64,000 nt of DNA, from NCBI GenBank assembly GCA_946615905.1, contig CAMOIE010000005.1:111901-175900 (forward strand), given 5' to 3'. The stretch is from an uncultured Treponema sp. (GTDB taxonomy: Bacteria; Spirochaetota; Spirochaetia; Treponematales; Treponemataceae). Positions 25,230 to 34,655 of the stretch are shown one piece after another. Within the stretch, counting starts at the first letter, position 1. Every line of letters begins with the position of its first letter. A program made the translations under genes and the position numbers. Below the pieces are notes generated by a model. That model saw only the letters and a list, made by a program, of their open reading frames with translations, was not told the origin of the DNA and ran no database searches.

Positions 25230-27953
25230 ATGTTTTTATACAATCTGATTATTTATCCTTTGTACACGATTATCGAAGCGATTTTCGCCGTGTGCGAAAA
25301 ACTTTTTAACAACCAGGGATTGGCCGTAATCGGGGTCAGCATAGGAATCACAATGCTCTGTCTTCCTCTTTACGCAGTAGCCGAGCACTGGCAGGAAGTC
25401 GAACGGGCAACACAGGAAAGATTCAAGCCAGCCTTGGACAGAATCAAGAGGGCTTTTACCGGCGATGAGCGCTACATGATGACGACTACTTTTTACAAGC
25501 AGAACCACTACAGTCCCATCATGTCCCTAAGATCTTCCTTCGGACTTTTGATTCAGATTCCATTCTTTTTGGCGGCATACGCATACCTCTCCCATTTACC
25601 AAACCTGCACGGCGAGGGATTTTTATTCATCCGCGACATGGGAGTCCCTGACTCTCTCTTTAAAATCGGCTCCTTCAACATAAACGTTCTGCCGATTGCA
25701 ATGACTTTAATCAACTGCATTTCTGGGGCAATTTACTCAAAGGGACACGGAATCCGCGAAAAAATCCAGATTTACGGAATGGCGGCCATTTTTCTCGTTG
25801 TCCTCTACAATTCCCCGTCAGGGCTAGTTTTGTACTGGACCTTCAATAATATTTTCTCAATGGTGAAAAATATTTTCTACAAGCTGAAGAATCCCCTCAA
25901 AACCTTTTGGATTTGCGTCTGCACAATCCTTGTTCCGCTGATTTTCTACGTATTCTTCATTTTTAAAACAAAAACCGGCTACAAACTTGTTTTCGCTTTT
26001 TTTGCAGTCTGCATTTATCTGATTCCCCTCTTTTTGAAAGCTGTAAAATGGGTTTTAGACAAACCTCTTTTGTCATTCGTGAAAAATTCAAAAATCAGAA
26101 CGCCAATTTATCTTCTTTCCTGCCTCCTTCTTTTCATTTTGACAGGACTGATGATTCCCTCGTCCCTGATTTCCTCCTCTCCGATTGAATTCTCTGGTTT
26201 AGGAGACAATCCAAATCCTCTTTTTTACATAAGAACACTTCTGATGCAGGCCGCCGGCTTCTTTCTTTTCTGGCCAATCTGCGTTTACTTTTTGTTCAAT
26301 AAGCAGGTCCAGGCAGTTCTTTCATGCCTCCTTTCTTTTGCGGCAATCGCCTCACTTGTAAATGCCTTTATCTTCATGCTGAACTACGGAGACGTTTCCG
26401 CAACGCTGACATTCTTGAATTCCGTTGACTTCAAAACACTTTCCCCCATTTCATTCTTGAATCTCTTTGTCCTGGCAGTCCTCTTGGCTGTCATCATAAA
26501 GACCCTGCCAGCTTTTGAAGGTAAGGTCTACAGGACGATTTTGGGAATCACAACTTTTGCGATGGTAGCATTTTCAGTCATCAACATTTCTACGATTTCA
26601 TCCCAGTACAAAAAATACGCCGCCGCAGGAAACCTCAACAGTGCGCAGATCGAACCTATATTCAACCTTTCAAAAACAAAAAAGAACGTAATAGTCCTTA
26701 TGCTCGACCGGGCAGAAAACCGCTATGTAGAAGAAATGTTCAAGGAGTCACCTGATTTCAACGAAAGTTTTTCAGGCTTTACCCTCTACAAGAACACGCT
26801 TTCATTCAACGGCCACACGATGATTGGAGCCCCCCTCCTTTTTGGTGGCTACGAATACCAACCTCTGGAGATGAACCGCCGAAAGGACCAGCTTCTCTAC
26901 GAAAAAAACAACGAGGCGCTTTTGCTCTTGCCCCGCATTTTTACAGAGCAGGCTGATTTTACTGCCGCAATCACAGACCCCAGTTGGGCAAACTACAACA
27001 CCTATGCAGACCTCTCGATTACAGAACCATACGAAAAAATCGATGGCTACCAGACAATCGGAAAATATTCAACAATCTGGTACAAAACCCATAAGGAAAA
27101 TACAGGTCTGAACAACACTGACGCGCTTTTAAGGCACAATCTGTTTATTTTCAGCATTTTCAGACTTTCACCGATTGCAGTCCGCGAGCTTATATATTCA
27201 AAAGGCCGCTACTGGAATTCTAACGACAGCGTTCTCTCATACACGAACATAATCAACAACTACGCCCCCTTGGACTTTTTGCCCCAGCTGACTTCTGCTT
27301 CTGAAAAGGACAGCGGAACTTACATCTGCATGGTAAACGAACTTACACATTCAAGCAGCTACATGCAGGCTCCTGACTACACGCCACAGGCAAAAATCAC
27401 GAACTACGGAAACAGCAAATACAAGGATGAGGAAGCATATCACACGAATATGGCGGCATTTAAACAGGTCGCCCAGTGGTTTGACTACCTAAAATCTCAG
27501 GGTGTCTACGACAACACAAGAATCATCATAGTTTCTGACCACAGCCGGGCCTCAATTGAAGAAGGTGTATTTGACGACAACCGCAAGCTTGACGATGAGA
27601 TTGCAGGAAAGTCATACTTCGGCCGCGGACACTTCCACCCCCTGCTGATGGTCAAAGACTTTGGAAAATCAGGTAACCTTACCACGGATATGACATTTAT
27701 GACTAACGGGGACGTTCCCTCAATCGCCCTCGAAGGTCTCGTTGCAAATCCGGTCAATCCCTTTACAAAAAAAGAGATTCCCCTGGACACAAGCAAGATA
27801 AAAAAAGACGGGCTTGTAATTACACCAAATGATGTTCACCAGGCCTGGCTAATGAGGGACGAATACACCTTCCCGATTAAGAAAAATCAGTGGTGGCGTG
27901 TAAAAGATCCGATTTTCGAGTCCTCTTCATGGACCCGTGAAAATGTTGAGTAA
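25230..27953 (+). CDS. YidC/Oxa1-like membrane domain fused to alkaline-phosphatase/LTA-synthase-like domain, copy 2
   Basis: 907 residues, tandem paralogue of the preceding gene with the same plan. The YidC-like core (~1-220) again has Thr41 in place of the groove Arg (GITMLCLPLYAV), with LLIQIPFFLAAYAYL and NSPSGLVLYWTFNN. Additional helices span ~225-480. The alkaline-phosphatase-like domain has Asp493 (VIVLMLDR), Thr530 (GHTMIGAPLLFGGY), a LTHSSS segment and Asp770-His771 (IIIVSDHSRAS). GAGGAA precedes the ATG. The catalytic residues are kept in both copies while the domains have diverged, which suggests two substrates or a heteromer rather than recent duplication. Confidence 0.88.
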   Translation: MFLYNLIIYPLYTIIEAIFAVCEKLFNNQGLAVIGVSIGITMLCLPLYAVAEHWQEVERATQERFKPALDRIKRAFTGDERYMMTTTFYKQNHYSPIMSLRSSFGLLIQIPFFLAAYAYLSHLPNLHGEGFLFIRDMGVPDSLFKIGSFNINVLPIAMTLINCISGAIYSKGHGIREKIQIYGMAAIFLVVLYNSPSGLVLYWTFNNIFSMVKNIFYKLKNPLKTFWICVCTILVPLIFYVFFIFKTKTGYKLVFAFFAVCIYLIPLFLKAVKWVLDKPLLSFVKNSKIRTPIYLLSCLLLFILTGLMIPSSLISSSPIEFSGLGDNPNPLFYIRTLLMQAAGFFLFWPICVYFLFNKQVQAVLSCLLSFAAIASLVNAFIFMLNYGDVSATLTFLNSVDFKTLSPISFLNLFVLAVLLAVIIKTLPAFEGKVYRTILGITTFAMVAFSVINISTISSQYKKYAAAGNLNSAQIEPIFNLSKTKKNVIVLMLDRAENRYVEEMFKESPDFNESFSGFTLYKNTLSFNGHTMIGAPLLFGGYEYQPLEMNRRKDQLLYEKNNEALLLLPRIFTEQADFTAAITDPSWANYNTYADLSITEPYEKIDGYQTIGKYSTIWYKTHKENTGLNNTDALLRHNLFIFSIFRLSPIAVRELIYSKGRYWNSNDSVLSYTNIINNYAPLDFLPQLTSASEKDSGTYICMVNELTHSSSYMQAPDYTPQAKITNYGNSKYKDEEAYHTNMAAFKQVAQWFDYLKSQGVYDNTRIIIVSDHSRASIEEGVFDDNRKLDDEIAGKSYFGRGHFHPLLMVKDFGKSGNLTTDMTFMTNGDVPSIALEGLVANPVNPFTKKEIPLDTSKIKKDGLVITPNDVHQAWLMRDEYTFPIKKNQWWRVKDPIFESSSWTRENVE

Positions 27954-27978
27954 TAACAGGTTAATCGGGCAACTTCGA

Positions 27979-28007
27979 TTGAACTAGCGTTTAATCAGCG
28001 TTATACT
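27979..28007 (+). promoter_or_regulatory. Sigma-70 promoter before the cytidylyltransferase-aminotransferase fusion
   Basis: TTGAAC (27979-27984), 17-bp spacer, TATACT (28002-28007). It leaves a leader of about 54 nt to the ATG at 28068, which has CAGGAG before it. Confidence 0.7.
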
Positions 28008-28067
28008 AAGCTATTATGGCTGGCCTTTTGGGTCTAGACTATTGCGGCTTTACAGGAGTTTAAGAAA

Positions 28068-30044
28068 ATGACAGAAGAAGAATTCAACTATTTGTATGCA
28101 GTTCATAAGAGAAATGAGACAAAAGATTTTTCAAACGATGTAATATCATCCTGCACAAAGGCAGGTTGGACTGACGGAAAAAAAGTCACAGAGGCCGGAT
28201 ACGAAGCTTTAAAACCCTACAAAGTTGACAACGCAATCATCATGGCGGCAGGCCGCTCAAGAAGATGTATGCCCCTCTCAAACTACCTTCCTAAAGGACT
28301 TTTTGAAATCAAGGGCGACACGATGGTTGAGCGCCAGATTAAGCAACTCCACGATGCGGGCGTAAAGGAAATCGTTATCGTCGTAGGCTACCTGAAGGAA
28401 AAATACTACGAGATGGCAAAAAATTACCCCGGACTAATCGTCATCGAAAACGAGGAATGGCAGGAAAAGAACAACATCTCCTCTCTTTATGCCGCAAAAG
28501 ACTACCTCAAAAATTCATATATCTGCTGCTCAGACCTCTGGTTTGCCCACAATGTCTATCAGGACTACGTTTTTGACTCATATTACACGGCAAAGTATTC
28601 CGACGAGTTCATCAACGAGGACTGCGTAAAGGCTTTTGATGAAAATGGCTACATGCGCGAAGTAAAGCGGGGCGGCGAGAAATCTTGGTACATCATCGGC
28701 GAGTCATTCTGGCGCAAGGATTTTTCCGATAAGTTCAAGGATTTGATGGTAAAGGAATACTATGACCCGGAAATGAAGTATATGCTTTGGGACCACTTCT
28801 ACGCAAAGCATATTGACGAGCTCAACATGAAAATCCGCAAGACAACTGACGCGGAATGCAAAGAATTTGACACGACAGAAGAAATCATCGAATTCAACCC
28901 CTCATTCAAGGAATTCGTAAATCAGTTTTTCCAGGAAGAGGAATTCATCAACAACACCCAGCGCATTTCCTACCTGTCAAACTACACCGATGTAAAGCAA
29001 TATTCTGTGGTCGGAACAGAGCAGACGACAGGACGAATGCACGTAAACGAAAACCTATTCGGCGCATCCCCAAAAGTTCTCGATGTATTCCACAATGCAA
29101 CGATGGAAAATATTTCCCTTTACGACTTGACTAGGGAGGACGAGCTTGCAGTTGAAATTTCAAAGCAGCTGGACATTCCTACAGACCACATTTTCGTAAG
29201 TTCCGGCTCTAGCGAAGTCATCAAGACAATAATGACCCTAGTTTTGAACAAGGATGACATCGTTTTGATTTCTGCCCCGGCATGGAACTACTATAAGTCA
29301 GTAATAGAGCTTCACTTTGCAAAGGCCGCCTACTACGATGTAAAACCCGGAAAAGAAGCCTACGAATTCGATGTTGAGGGCCTGCTTGCAAAAGCCCGCG
29401 AGACAAAACCGAGAATCATCGTAATCACTACTCCCCACAACCCGACCGGTGCGATAATGAGCCAAAAGGACGTAGAGAGGGTCATCAAGGAAAATCCGTC
29501 ATCCCTCGTAATCATGGACGAGGCTTATTACGGCCTTTCTGACTACAAACTTGATGTCAGAAACCTTTTGAACTCTTATAACAACGTCGTTTTTGCCCGC
29601 ACATTCTCAAAACTCTACGGAATGGCTGGTGTCAGAATCGGCTACGGTTTGTGCGCCCCAATGGCAAAGCAGGTCTTTAAGCTGGACTTGGATCCATTCC
29701 GCGTTTCAAACTTGGGAAGAAAGGCCGCCGTTGCAGCCCTCCGCGACAAAGACTATTACTCAAAACTCTCAAAGAATCTGTCAGAAATCCGTGACAATTT
29801 TACAAGGGAGTTGAATAAGCTTGACCGCGTAAAGGCCTTCAAATCAGCCTCAAACTTTATCTTCATCCATTTTGACAATTCAATCGATACTCAAAAGCTC
29901 AAGGACTATTTGGCTTCCAACGGAATCTTGGTCCGTCTTTGGACGGAAAACGGCCAGCTGGCAATGAGAATTACAGTCGCTCCGAAAGAATGGATGGACA
30001 AGGCTCTTGATTTGATTTCAAAATTTCTTGGAGAAAACAAATAA
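28068..30044 (+). CDS. LicC/PntC-like cytidylyltransferase fused to PLP-dependent aminotransferase
   Basis: 658 residues in three parts. Residues ~1-50 look like a small winged-helix. Residues ~55-290 are a LicC-type nucleotidyltransferase (IIMAAGRSRRCMPLS at 57-71, then NYLPKGLFEI, and NNISSLYAAKDYL). Residues ~295-658 are a fold-type I aminotransferase of the HisC/CobD group with TTPHNPTGAIMS, IMDEAYYGLSDY and Lys515 in ARTFSKLYGMAGVRIGYG. LicC activates phosphocholine with CTP; PntC does the same for 2-aminoethylphosphonate, and treponemes are known to carry such a fusion. The aminotransferase could make the amine of aminoethylphosphonate or, CobD-like, phosphoethanolamine. No phosphoenolpyruvate mutase gene is in this window. 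Confidence 0.88.
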   Translation: MTEEEFNYLYAVHKRNETKDFSNDVISSCTKAGWTDGKKVTEAGYEALKPYKVDNAIIMAAGRSRRCMPLSNYLPKGLFEIKGDTMVERQIKQLHDAGVKEIVIVVGYLKEKYYEMAKNYPGLIVIENEEWQEKNNISSLYAAKDYLKNSYICCSDLWFAHNVYQDYVFDSYYTAKYSDEFINEDCVKAFDENGYMREVKRGGEKSWYIIGESFWRKDFSDKFKDLMVKEYYDPEMKYMLWDHFYAKHIDELNMKIRKTTDAECKEFDTTEEIIEFNPSFKEFVNQFFQEEEFINNTQRISYLSNYTDVKQYSVVGTEQTTGRMHVNENLFGASPKVLDVFHNATMENISLYDLTREDELAVEISKQLDIPTDHIFVSSGSSEVIKTIMTLVLNKDDIVLISAPAWNYYKSVIELHFAKAAYYDVKPGKEAYEFDVEGLLAKARETKPRIIVITTPHNPTGAIMSQKDVERVIKENPSSLVIMDEAYYGLSDYKLDVRNLLNSYNNVVFARTFSKLYGMAGVRIGYGLCAPMAKQVFKLDLDPFRVSNLGRKAAVAALRDKDYYSKLSKNLSEIRDNFTRELNKLDRVKAFKSASNFIFIHFDNSIDTQKLKDYLASNGILVRLWTENGQLAMRITVAPKEWMDKALDLISKFLGENK

Positions 30045-31307
30045 ATGACCCCCGTAATGCTTCCACTCTACATTGACCCCGGCACGGGTTCCATGCTTTT
30101 TTCGATTTTGATTGGAGCCGCCGCAACCCTTTTCTTTTTGGCAAAGGCCCTGTGGCTTAAAATCAAAGTCTTTTTCTCAGGAAAGAAAAGCGGAATCACA
30201 GTTGATGCCTCATACAAAAAATACGTGATTTACTGCGAGGACAAGCGGTATTTCACAGTATTTTTGCCAATTCTCGAAGAATTTGAAAAGCGGGGGATTG
30301 AGCTGGCATATTTTACGGGTGCAAAAGACGACCCAGCCTTTGACTCTGGCTATAAATTCATAAAGCCGGAATACATAGGGACGGGGAACGCAGCCTACGC
30401 AAAACTGAACATGCTTTCTGCTGGAATTCTTTTGTGTACAACGCCCGGACTCAACGTCTACCAGTGGAAGAGGAGCAAAAATGTAAAGCATTACGCCCAT
30501 ATTTTCCACTCGACTACGGACTCCTCAATGTACCGCCTCTTCGGTCTCGACTACTTTGATTCAGTTCTTTTGACCGGCGACTATTCAGGCGAAGACATCC
30601 GGACATTAGAAAAACAGAGAAATCTTCCTGCAAAAAAATTGGAAACAGTCGGTTGCACGTATTTGGATGTTCTCAAGGAAAAAATCGAAGCCCTGCCAAA
30701 AGAAGAGAACCACGAATTTACGGTTCTTGTCTCTCCTTCATGGGGAAAGTCAGCCCTTCTCTCCCTTTACGGAGAAAAGCTCCTTGACCCGTTGGTAGAA
30801 TCAGGCTTTAAAATTATAATCCGCCCCCACCCACAGAGCCGTATTTCAGAAAAAGAAATGCTCGACCGTCTGACCGCACGCTACGAAGGAAAAACGAATG
30901 TGGTATGGGACAATGAAAGAGACAATATTTACTCCCTCAACAAGGCAGACATAATGATTTCAGACTTTTCTGGAATCATCTTTGACTACACCTTCCTCTG
31001 CGACAAGCCGGTTATGTACGCAGCCTCAAAAATGGATTTGCTTCCATACGATGCCTGGGACCTCCACGGGGACAATTACCAGGACTTGTGGGAAATGCAG
31101 ACTTTGAAAAACTGCGGAATTCTTCTCGAAGAAAAGGATTTTGCAAACATAAAGTCTATAATCCAGAATGCGTCTGACAGTCCTGAACTCAAGGCCGCCC
31201 GTGCAAAAGCGAAAGGACAGGCTTGGCAGCATATCGGCGGGGCAGGAAAACTTGCCGCCGACTTTATGATAAACACTGTCGAGGAAGCCGAAAAAAAGCA
31301 AAAATAA
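30045..31307 (+). CDS. CDP-glycerol glycerophosphotransferase-like enzyme with N-terminal membrane helix
   Basis: 420 residues. A membrane helix (~14-38, after an IDPGTGSML start) is followed by a GT-B-like TagB/TagF-type domain: HIFHSTTDSSMYRLFGLDYFD, SPSWGKSAL, KIIIRPHPQS and the nucleotide-site DIMISDFSGIIFDYTFL. Such enzymes transfer a phospho-alcohol from a CDP carrier onto a glycan or lipid-linked acceptor. The gene starts immediately after the cytidylyltransferase stop, which fits a CDP-activated substrate coming from that enzyme. The group transferred (aminoethylphosphonate, phosphoethanolamine, phosphocholine, glycerol-phosphate) is not shown by sequence. Confidence 0.82.
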   Translation: MTPVMLPLYIDPGTGSMLFSILIGAAATLFFLAKALWLKIKVFFSGKKSGITVDASYKKYVIYCEDKRYFTVFLPILEEFEKRGIELAYFTGAKDDPAFDSGYKFIKPEYIGTGNAAYAKLNMLSAGILLCTTPGLNVYQWKRSKNVKHYAHIFHSTTDSSMYRLFGLDYFDSVLLTGDYSGEDIRTLEKQRNLPAKKLETVGCTYLDVLKEKIEALPKEENHEFTVLVSPSWGKSALLSLYGEKLLDPLVESGFKIIIRPHPQSRISEKEMLDRLTARYEGKTNVVWDNERDNIYSLNKADIMISDFSGIIFDYTFLCDKPVMYAASKMDLLPYDAWDLHGDNYQDLWEMQTLKNCGILLEEKDFANIKSIIQNASDSPELKAARAKAKGQAWQHIGGAGKLAADFMINTVEEAEKKQK

Positions 31308-31308
31308 A

Positions 31309-32373
31309 ATGCAAAAAATTCTTATCAACGGGAACTTTCTATGCAGAAATTTGACTGGAATCGAGCGTTTCGCATGGGAGCTTTTACGCCGTCTTGACGT
31401 AATTCTCCCTGCGGGAAGTCCGCTTTTTCTGCTCGTTCCGGCAAACGCAAAGTCAATTCCCCAGTACAAGAATATAGGTCTCATAAAGTCAGAGAAGGCA
31501 ATCAAAGGCTTTCCCAAGTGGGATTTGGTTGACTTTCCGAAAGAGCTGAAAAAAGAAAAAGCAGTCGCCTTGAATTTCTCGAACACCGCCCCGCTTGGCA
31601 AAAAATGTGGAATCGCCTTCCTCCACGACATCTACGCATTCGACTGCCCGGAAGACTTCTCTTCATTCAGAGACAGGCTGGTAAAGCTCTACTCATGCCT
31701 GCATTACAAGAACATCACGAAAAACGCCCTTATGGTCGCAGCCGTATCAGACTTTTCAAAAAAACAGATTCAAAAGGCTTACAATCTGCCTGAAAAAAGA
31801 ATCTGCGTGATAAACAACGGTTGGGAGCATTTTAAGTCGGTAAAAAGCGATGCTTCTATTTTTGAAAGATTCCCGGAACTCAGCAAGAAAGACTTTTATT
31901 TTACCTTAGGCTCCCTTTCAAAGCGCAAAAACCTCAAATGGATCGCAAAATACGCAAAAAGTCACCAGAAGCAGAAATTCGCAGTGTCCGGCAAGGCAAT
32001 TTCAGGTCTTCTCCCGGCGGAACTTGAGGTCTTAAAAAAACTTTCAAACGTCATCCTTTTGGGCTACGTGACAGACGGCGAGGTAAAAGCCCTGATGTCA
32101 TCATGCAAGGCCTTTTTGTTCCCCTCATATTACGAAGGATTCGGCATTCCGCCGCTGGAAGCCTTATCATGCGGGGCAAAGGTTATTTCGTCAAATGCGG
32201 CAAGCCTGCCAGAAATTTACGGAAAGGCAGTCCACTACATAAATCCAGACTCGACAGACTGCGACTTGGACGAGCTTTTGACAGAGCAAGTCGAAAGCCC
32301 AGAGAAAGTCCTTGAAACCTACACTTACGAGAACGCCGCAAAAAAACTGCTTAAAATGTTGGAGTCATTATGA
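31309..32373 (+). CDS. Glycosyltransferase, GT4 family
   Basis: 354 residues, GT-B fold. The N-terminus has ILINGNFLCRNLTGIERFAW; the donor-binding half has FTLGSLSKRKNL and the GT4 E-x7-E region in PSYYEGFGIPPLEALSCG. Cytosolic enzyme that probably extends an undecaprenyl-linked chain. It starts one base after the previous stop and overlaps the next gene by four bases (ATGA), so three glycosyltransferases are translated as a unit. Sugar specificity unknown. Confidence 0.87.
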   Translation: MQKILINGNFLCRNLTGIERFAWELLRRLDVILPAGSPLFLLVPANAKSIPQYKNIGLIKSEKAIKGFPKWDLVDFPKELKKEKAVALNFSNTAPLGKKCGIAFLHDIYAFDCPEDFSSFRDRLVKLYSCLHYKNITKNALMVAAVSDFSKKQIQKAYNLPEKRICVINNGWEHFKSVKSDASIFERFPELSKKDFYFTLGSLSKRKNLKWIAKYAKSHQKQKFAVSGKAISGLLPAELEVLKKLSNVILLGYVTDGEVKALMSSCKAFLFPSYYEGFGIPPLEALSCGAKVISSNAASLPEIYGKAVHYINPDSTDCDLDELLTEQVESPEKVLETYTYENAAKKLLKMLESL

Positions 32374-33455
32374 AAATCGCAGTCGACTGCCGCATGTCCG
32401 GCAAAAGCGGAATCGGAACTTTTTTGGACGGAATCCTCCCCTATCTTCTCAAAAGCGAAAATGACTTCCTCCTGCTGACCGAAAAAAATCTTCCCGCTTT
32501 TACAGAAAAAAACGTCGAGCAGATTGTCTGTTCGATAAAAACTTTCTCGCTAAAGGAAATCTTTTTCTTTCCGCCAGAAATAAAAGACAAAATCAACGGC
32601 TGCGACATATATTTTTCCCCATACTGCAATCTTCCTTCAGGAATCAAAATCCCCGTTTTCACGACGATTCATGACGTGGTCTTTTTGGACGTGCCGGGTC
32701 TTGCGGGAAAAATCGGAACTCTCATCCGAAAAGCCTTTTACGCCCGTGCGGTAAAAAAGTCAAAGGCCGTCTTCACAGTCTCGGAATTCTCAAAGGAAAG
32801 AATCAAAGCCCATCTAAAGTGCGAAAAGCCTCTTTATGTCGTCTACAACGGGGTTCCCTCATACATCGAAAACGAGGCGGCAGAAAAGGAAGAAAAAAGA
32901 TCAAAAGACAAGACAATTCTATTCATCGGGAACATAAAAAAGCACAAGGGACTTTCGACTCTTTTGAAGGCTTTCTCAATTTTCAGGGAAAAATCTGCCC
33001 AAAATCAGGATTCGCAAGAAAATTCCCGTCCGGGGCTTTTGCCGGAGCTTTTAATAGTCGGTTCCCAGGAAAACTTCCGCACGAAGGACGAGACACTTTC
33101 CTCACTCCTTGCAGAAAATTCCGCCGGAATAAAATTCACAGGTTGGCTTCCAGACTCAGAGCTAAAAAAACTCATTCAAGCGGCAAGGCTTTTAGTCCAG
33201 CCATCACTCTACGAAGGATTCGGAATTCCACCCCTGCAAGCCCTTTACTCAGGGACAAAGGCTGTGATTTCTGACATTCCGGTTTTCAAGGAAATTTACG
33301 AGGGACTTCCTGTGACTTTTTTCAAGACCGGGGACTCAGAAGATTTGGCGGAAAAAATCTGGGAAGTCTGGAATGACGAAAGTCCTCTTGGAAAAGTCGA
33401 GAGAAAGTATTCATATAAAAAGACTGCGCAAATGATTTTGGAGAAACTTGTATGA
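32370..33455 (+). CDS. Glycosyltransferase, GT4 family
   Basis: 361 residues, similar in plan to the upstream gene: VDCRMSGKSGIGTFLDGI start, TILFIGNIKKHKGLSTL, and QPSLYEGFGIPPLQALYSG with the E-x7-E-like donor site. A hydrophilic insertion follows the KKHKG segment (~205-225). Four-base overlaps at both ends with the neighbouring glycosyltransferases. Confidence 0.87.
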   Translation: MKIAVDCRMSGKSGIGTFLDGILPYLLKSENDFLLLTEKNLPAFTEKNVEQIVCSIKTFSLKEIFFFPPEIKDKINGCDIYFSPYCNLPSGIKIPVFTTIHDVVFLDVPGLAGKIGTLIRKAFYARAVKKSKAVFTVSEFSKERIKAHLKCEKPLYVVYNGVPSYIENEAAEKEEKRSKDKTILFIGNIKKHKGLSTLLKAFSIFREKSAQNQDSQENSRPGLLPELLIVGSQENFRTKDETLSSLLAENSAGIKFTGWLPDSELKKLIQAARLLVQPSLYEGFGIPPLQALYSGTKAVISDIPVFKEIYEGLPVTFFKTGDSEDLAEKIWEVWNDESPLGKVERKYSYKKTAQMILEKLV

Positions 33456-34579
33456 AAGTTGCAATAGTCCATGACTGGTTGGTAAATTACGGGGGGGCGG
33501 AAGACGTAGTAAAGGCGATTTTGGAGATTTACCCCCAGGCCGACATCTACACCCTAGTTTACGACAAAAAGAAAATGGCAGGCCGCTTTGACGGCTGCAA
33601 AATCCACACCAGTTTTCTGCAAAAAATTCCAAGTGCCACACGACTCTACACGAAATTCCTGAAATTCATGCCAAAGGCCTTTGAATCTTTTGATTTTTCC
33701 GACTACGACCTGGTAATCTGCTCGTCATCATCCTGCGCAAAGGGTGTAATCACCCCACCATCAGTGCCACAAATTGCCTATATCCACACGCCGATGCGAT
33801 ACGCCTGGGACCTGTTCTTTGAATACCGCAAGCGTTCCGGCAAGCTGACCCAATTCTTCATGAACCGCTGGATGTCGCAAATCCGCCTTTGGGACTTCGT
33901 GTCATCCCAAAGAATAGACAAAATCACCTGCAATTCAAATTATATCGGCCGCCGCATAAAAAAATTCTGGGCAAGGGACTCCAAGACAATTTACCCGCCC
34001 GTAAACACAGATTTTTTCACCTGCAACCCAGAAAAGCGTGAGGACTATTACATTTTCTTCTCAAGACTGGTGGCCTACAAGCGGGCCGACATAGCAATCA
34101 AAGCCTGTATGTCATTAGGAAGAAAACTGGTAGTAATCGGAGGTGGCAGTGAAAGCAAAAACTTGAAAAAACTCGCCTCTGGAAACAAAAATATAACTTT
34201 TACAGGACGAATTTCTGATGAAGCAGTCAGGGAAAAGCTGCAAAAATGCAGGGCCTTGATATTCTGTGCAGAAGAAGATTTTGGAATAATCCCCGTGCAA
34301 GCCCAGGCCTGTGGCACCCCAGTAATCGCATACAGCAAGGGCGGAGCTGGTGAGACTGTAGTCAACAGAAAGACAGGACTTTTATTCGACCAGCAAAATG
34401 AGGAAGCCTGCAAAGAAGCAATTTTAAAATTTGAAGAGGAAAACAAAAAAGGCATTTTCAATCCAAAGGAAATCAGCGAGCACGCTAAGAAATTCTCAAA
34501 AGAAAGGTTTAAGAAAGAATTTAAGGCCGCCTGCGATGAATGCATCGAATCTTTAAAGGCTCTGAATTCTATGCAATGA
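33452..34579 (+). CDS. Glycosyltransferase, GT4 family
   Basis: 375 residues. VAIVHDWLVNYGGAEDVVKA at the N-terminus and QIAYIHTPMRYAWDL are typical of mannosyl/rhamnosyl GT4 enzymes of polysaccharide clusters; the donor site is in IIPVQAQACGTPVIAYSKGG. Last of the three overlapping glycosyltransferase genes, then a 76-bp gap with a possible promoter before the initiating transferase. Confidence 0.87.
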   Translation: MKVAIVHDWLVNYGGAEDVVKAILEIYPQADIYTLVYDKKKMAGRFDGCKIHTSFLQKIPSATRLYTKFLKFMPKAFESFDFSDYDLVICSSSSCAKGVITPPSVPQIAYIHTPMRYAWDLFFEYRKRSGKLTQFFMNRWMSQIRLWDFVSSQRIDKITCNSNYIGRRIKKFWARDSKTIYPPVNTDFFTCNPEKREDYYIFFSRLVAYKRADIAIKACMSLGRKLVVIGGGSESKNLKKLASGNKNITFTGRISDEAVREKLQKCRALIFCAEEDFGIIPVQAQACGTPVIAYSKGGAGETVVNRKTGLLFDQQNEEACKEAILKFEEENKKGIFNPKEISEHAKKFSKERFKKEFKAACDECIESLKALNSMQ

Positions 34580-34609
34580 GATATAAAAATATATGAATAG
34601 TGCAAATAT

Positions 34610-34637
34610 TTGACAGCATAGACTTAGAGATGAATTT
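34610..34637 (+). promoter_or_regulatory. Possible promoter before the WbaP-like gene
   Basis: A perfect TTGACA (34610-34615) is followed after 16 bp by GAATTT (34632-34637). The -10 match is poor, so only the -35 element is convincing. Confidence 0.35.
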
Positions 34638-34655
34638 TCATTATCATTATAGCCT

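Noticed and set aside
22507..27953. Annotating the two fusions simply as membrane protein insertase YidC
   Set aside because: The core motifs match, but the groove Arg is Thr in both copies and a complete alkaline-phosphatase-like domain is attached, so insertase function should not be assumed.
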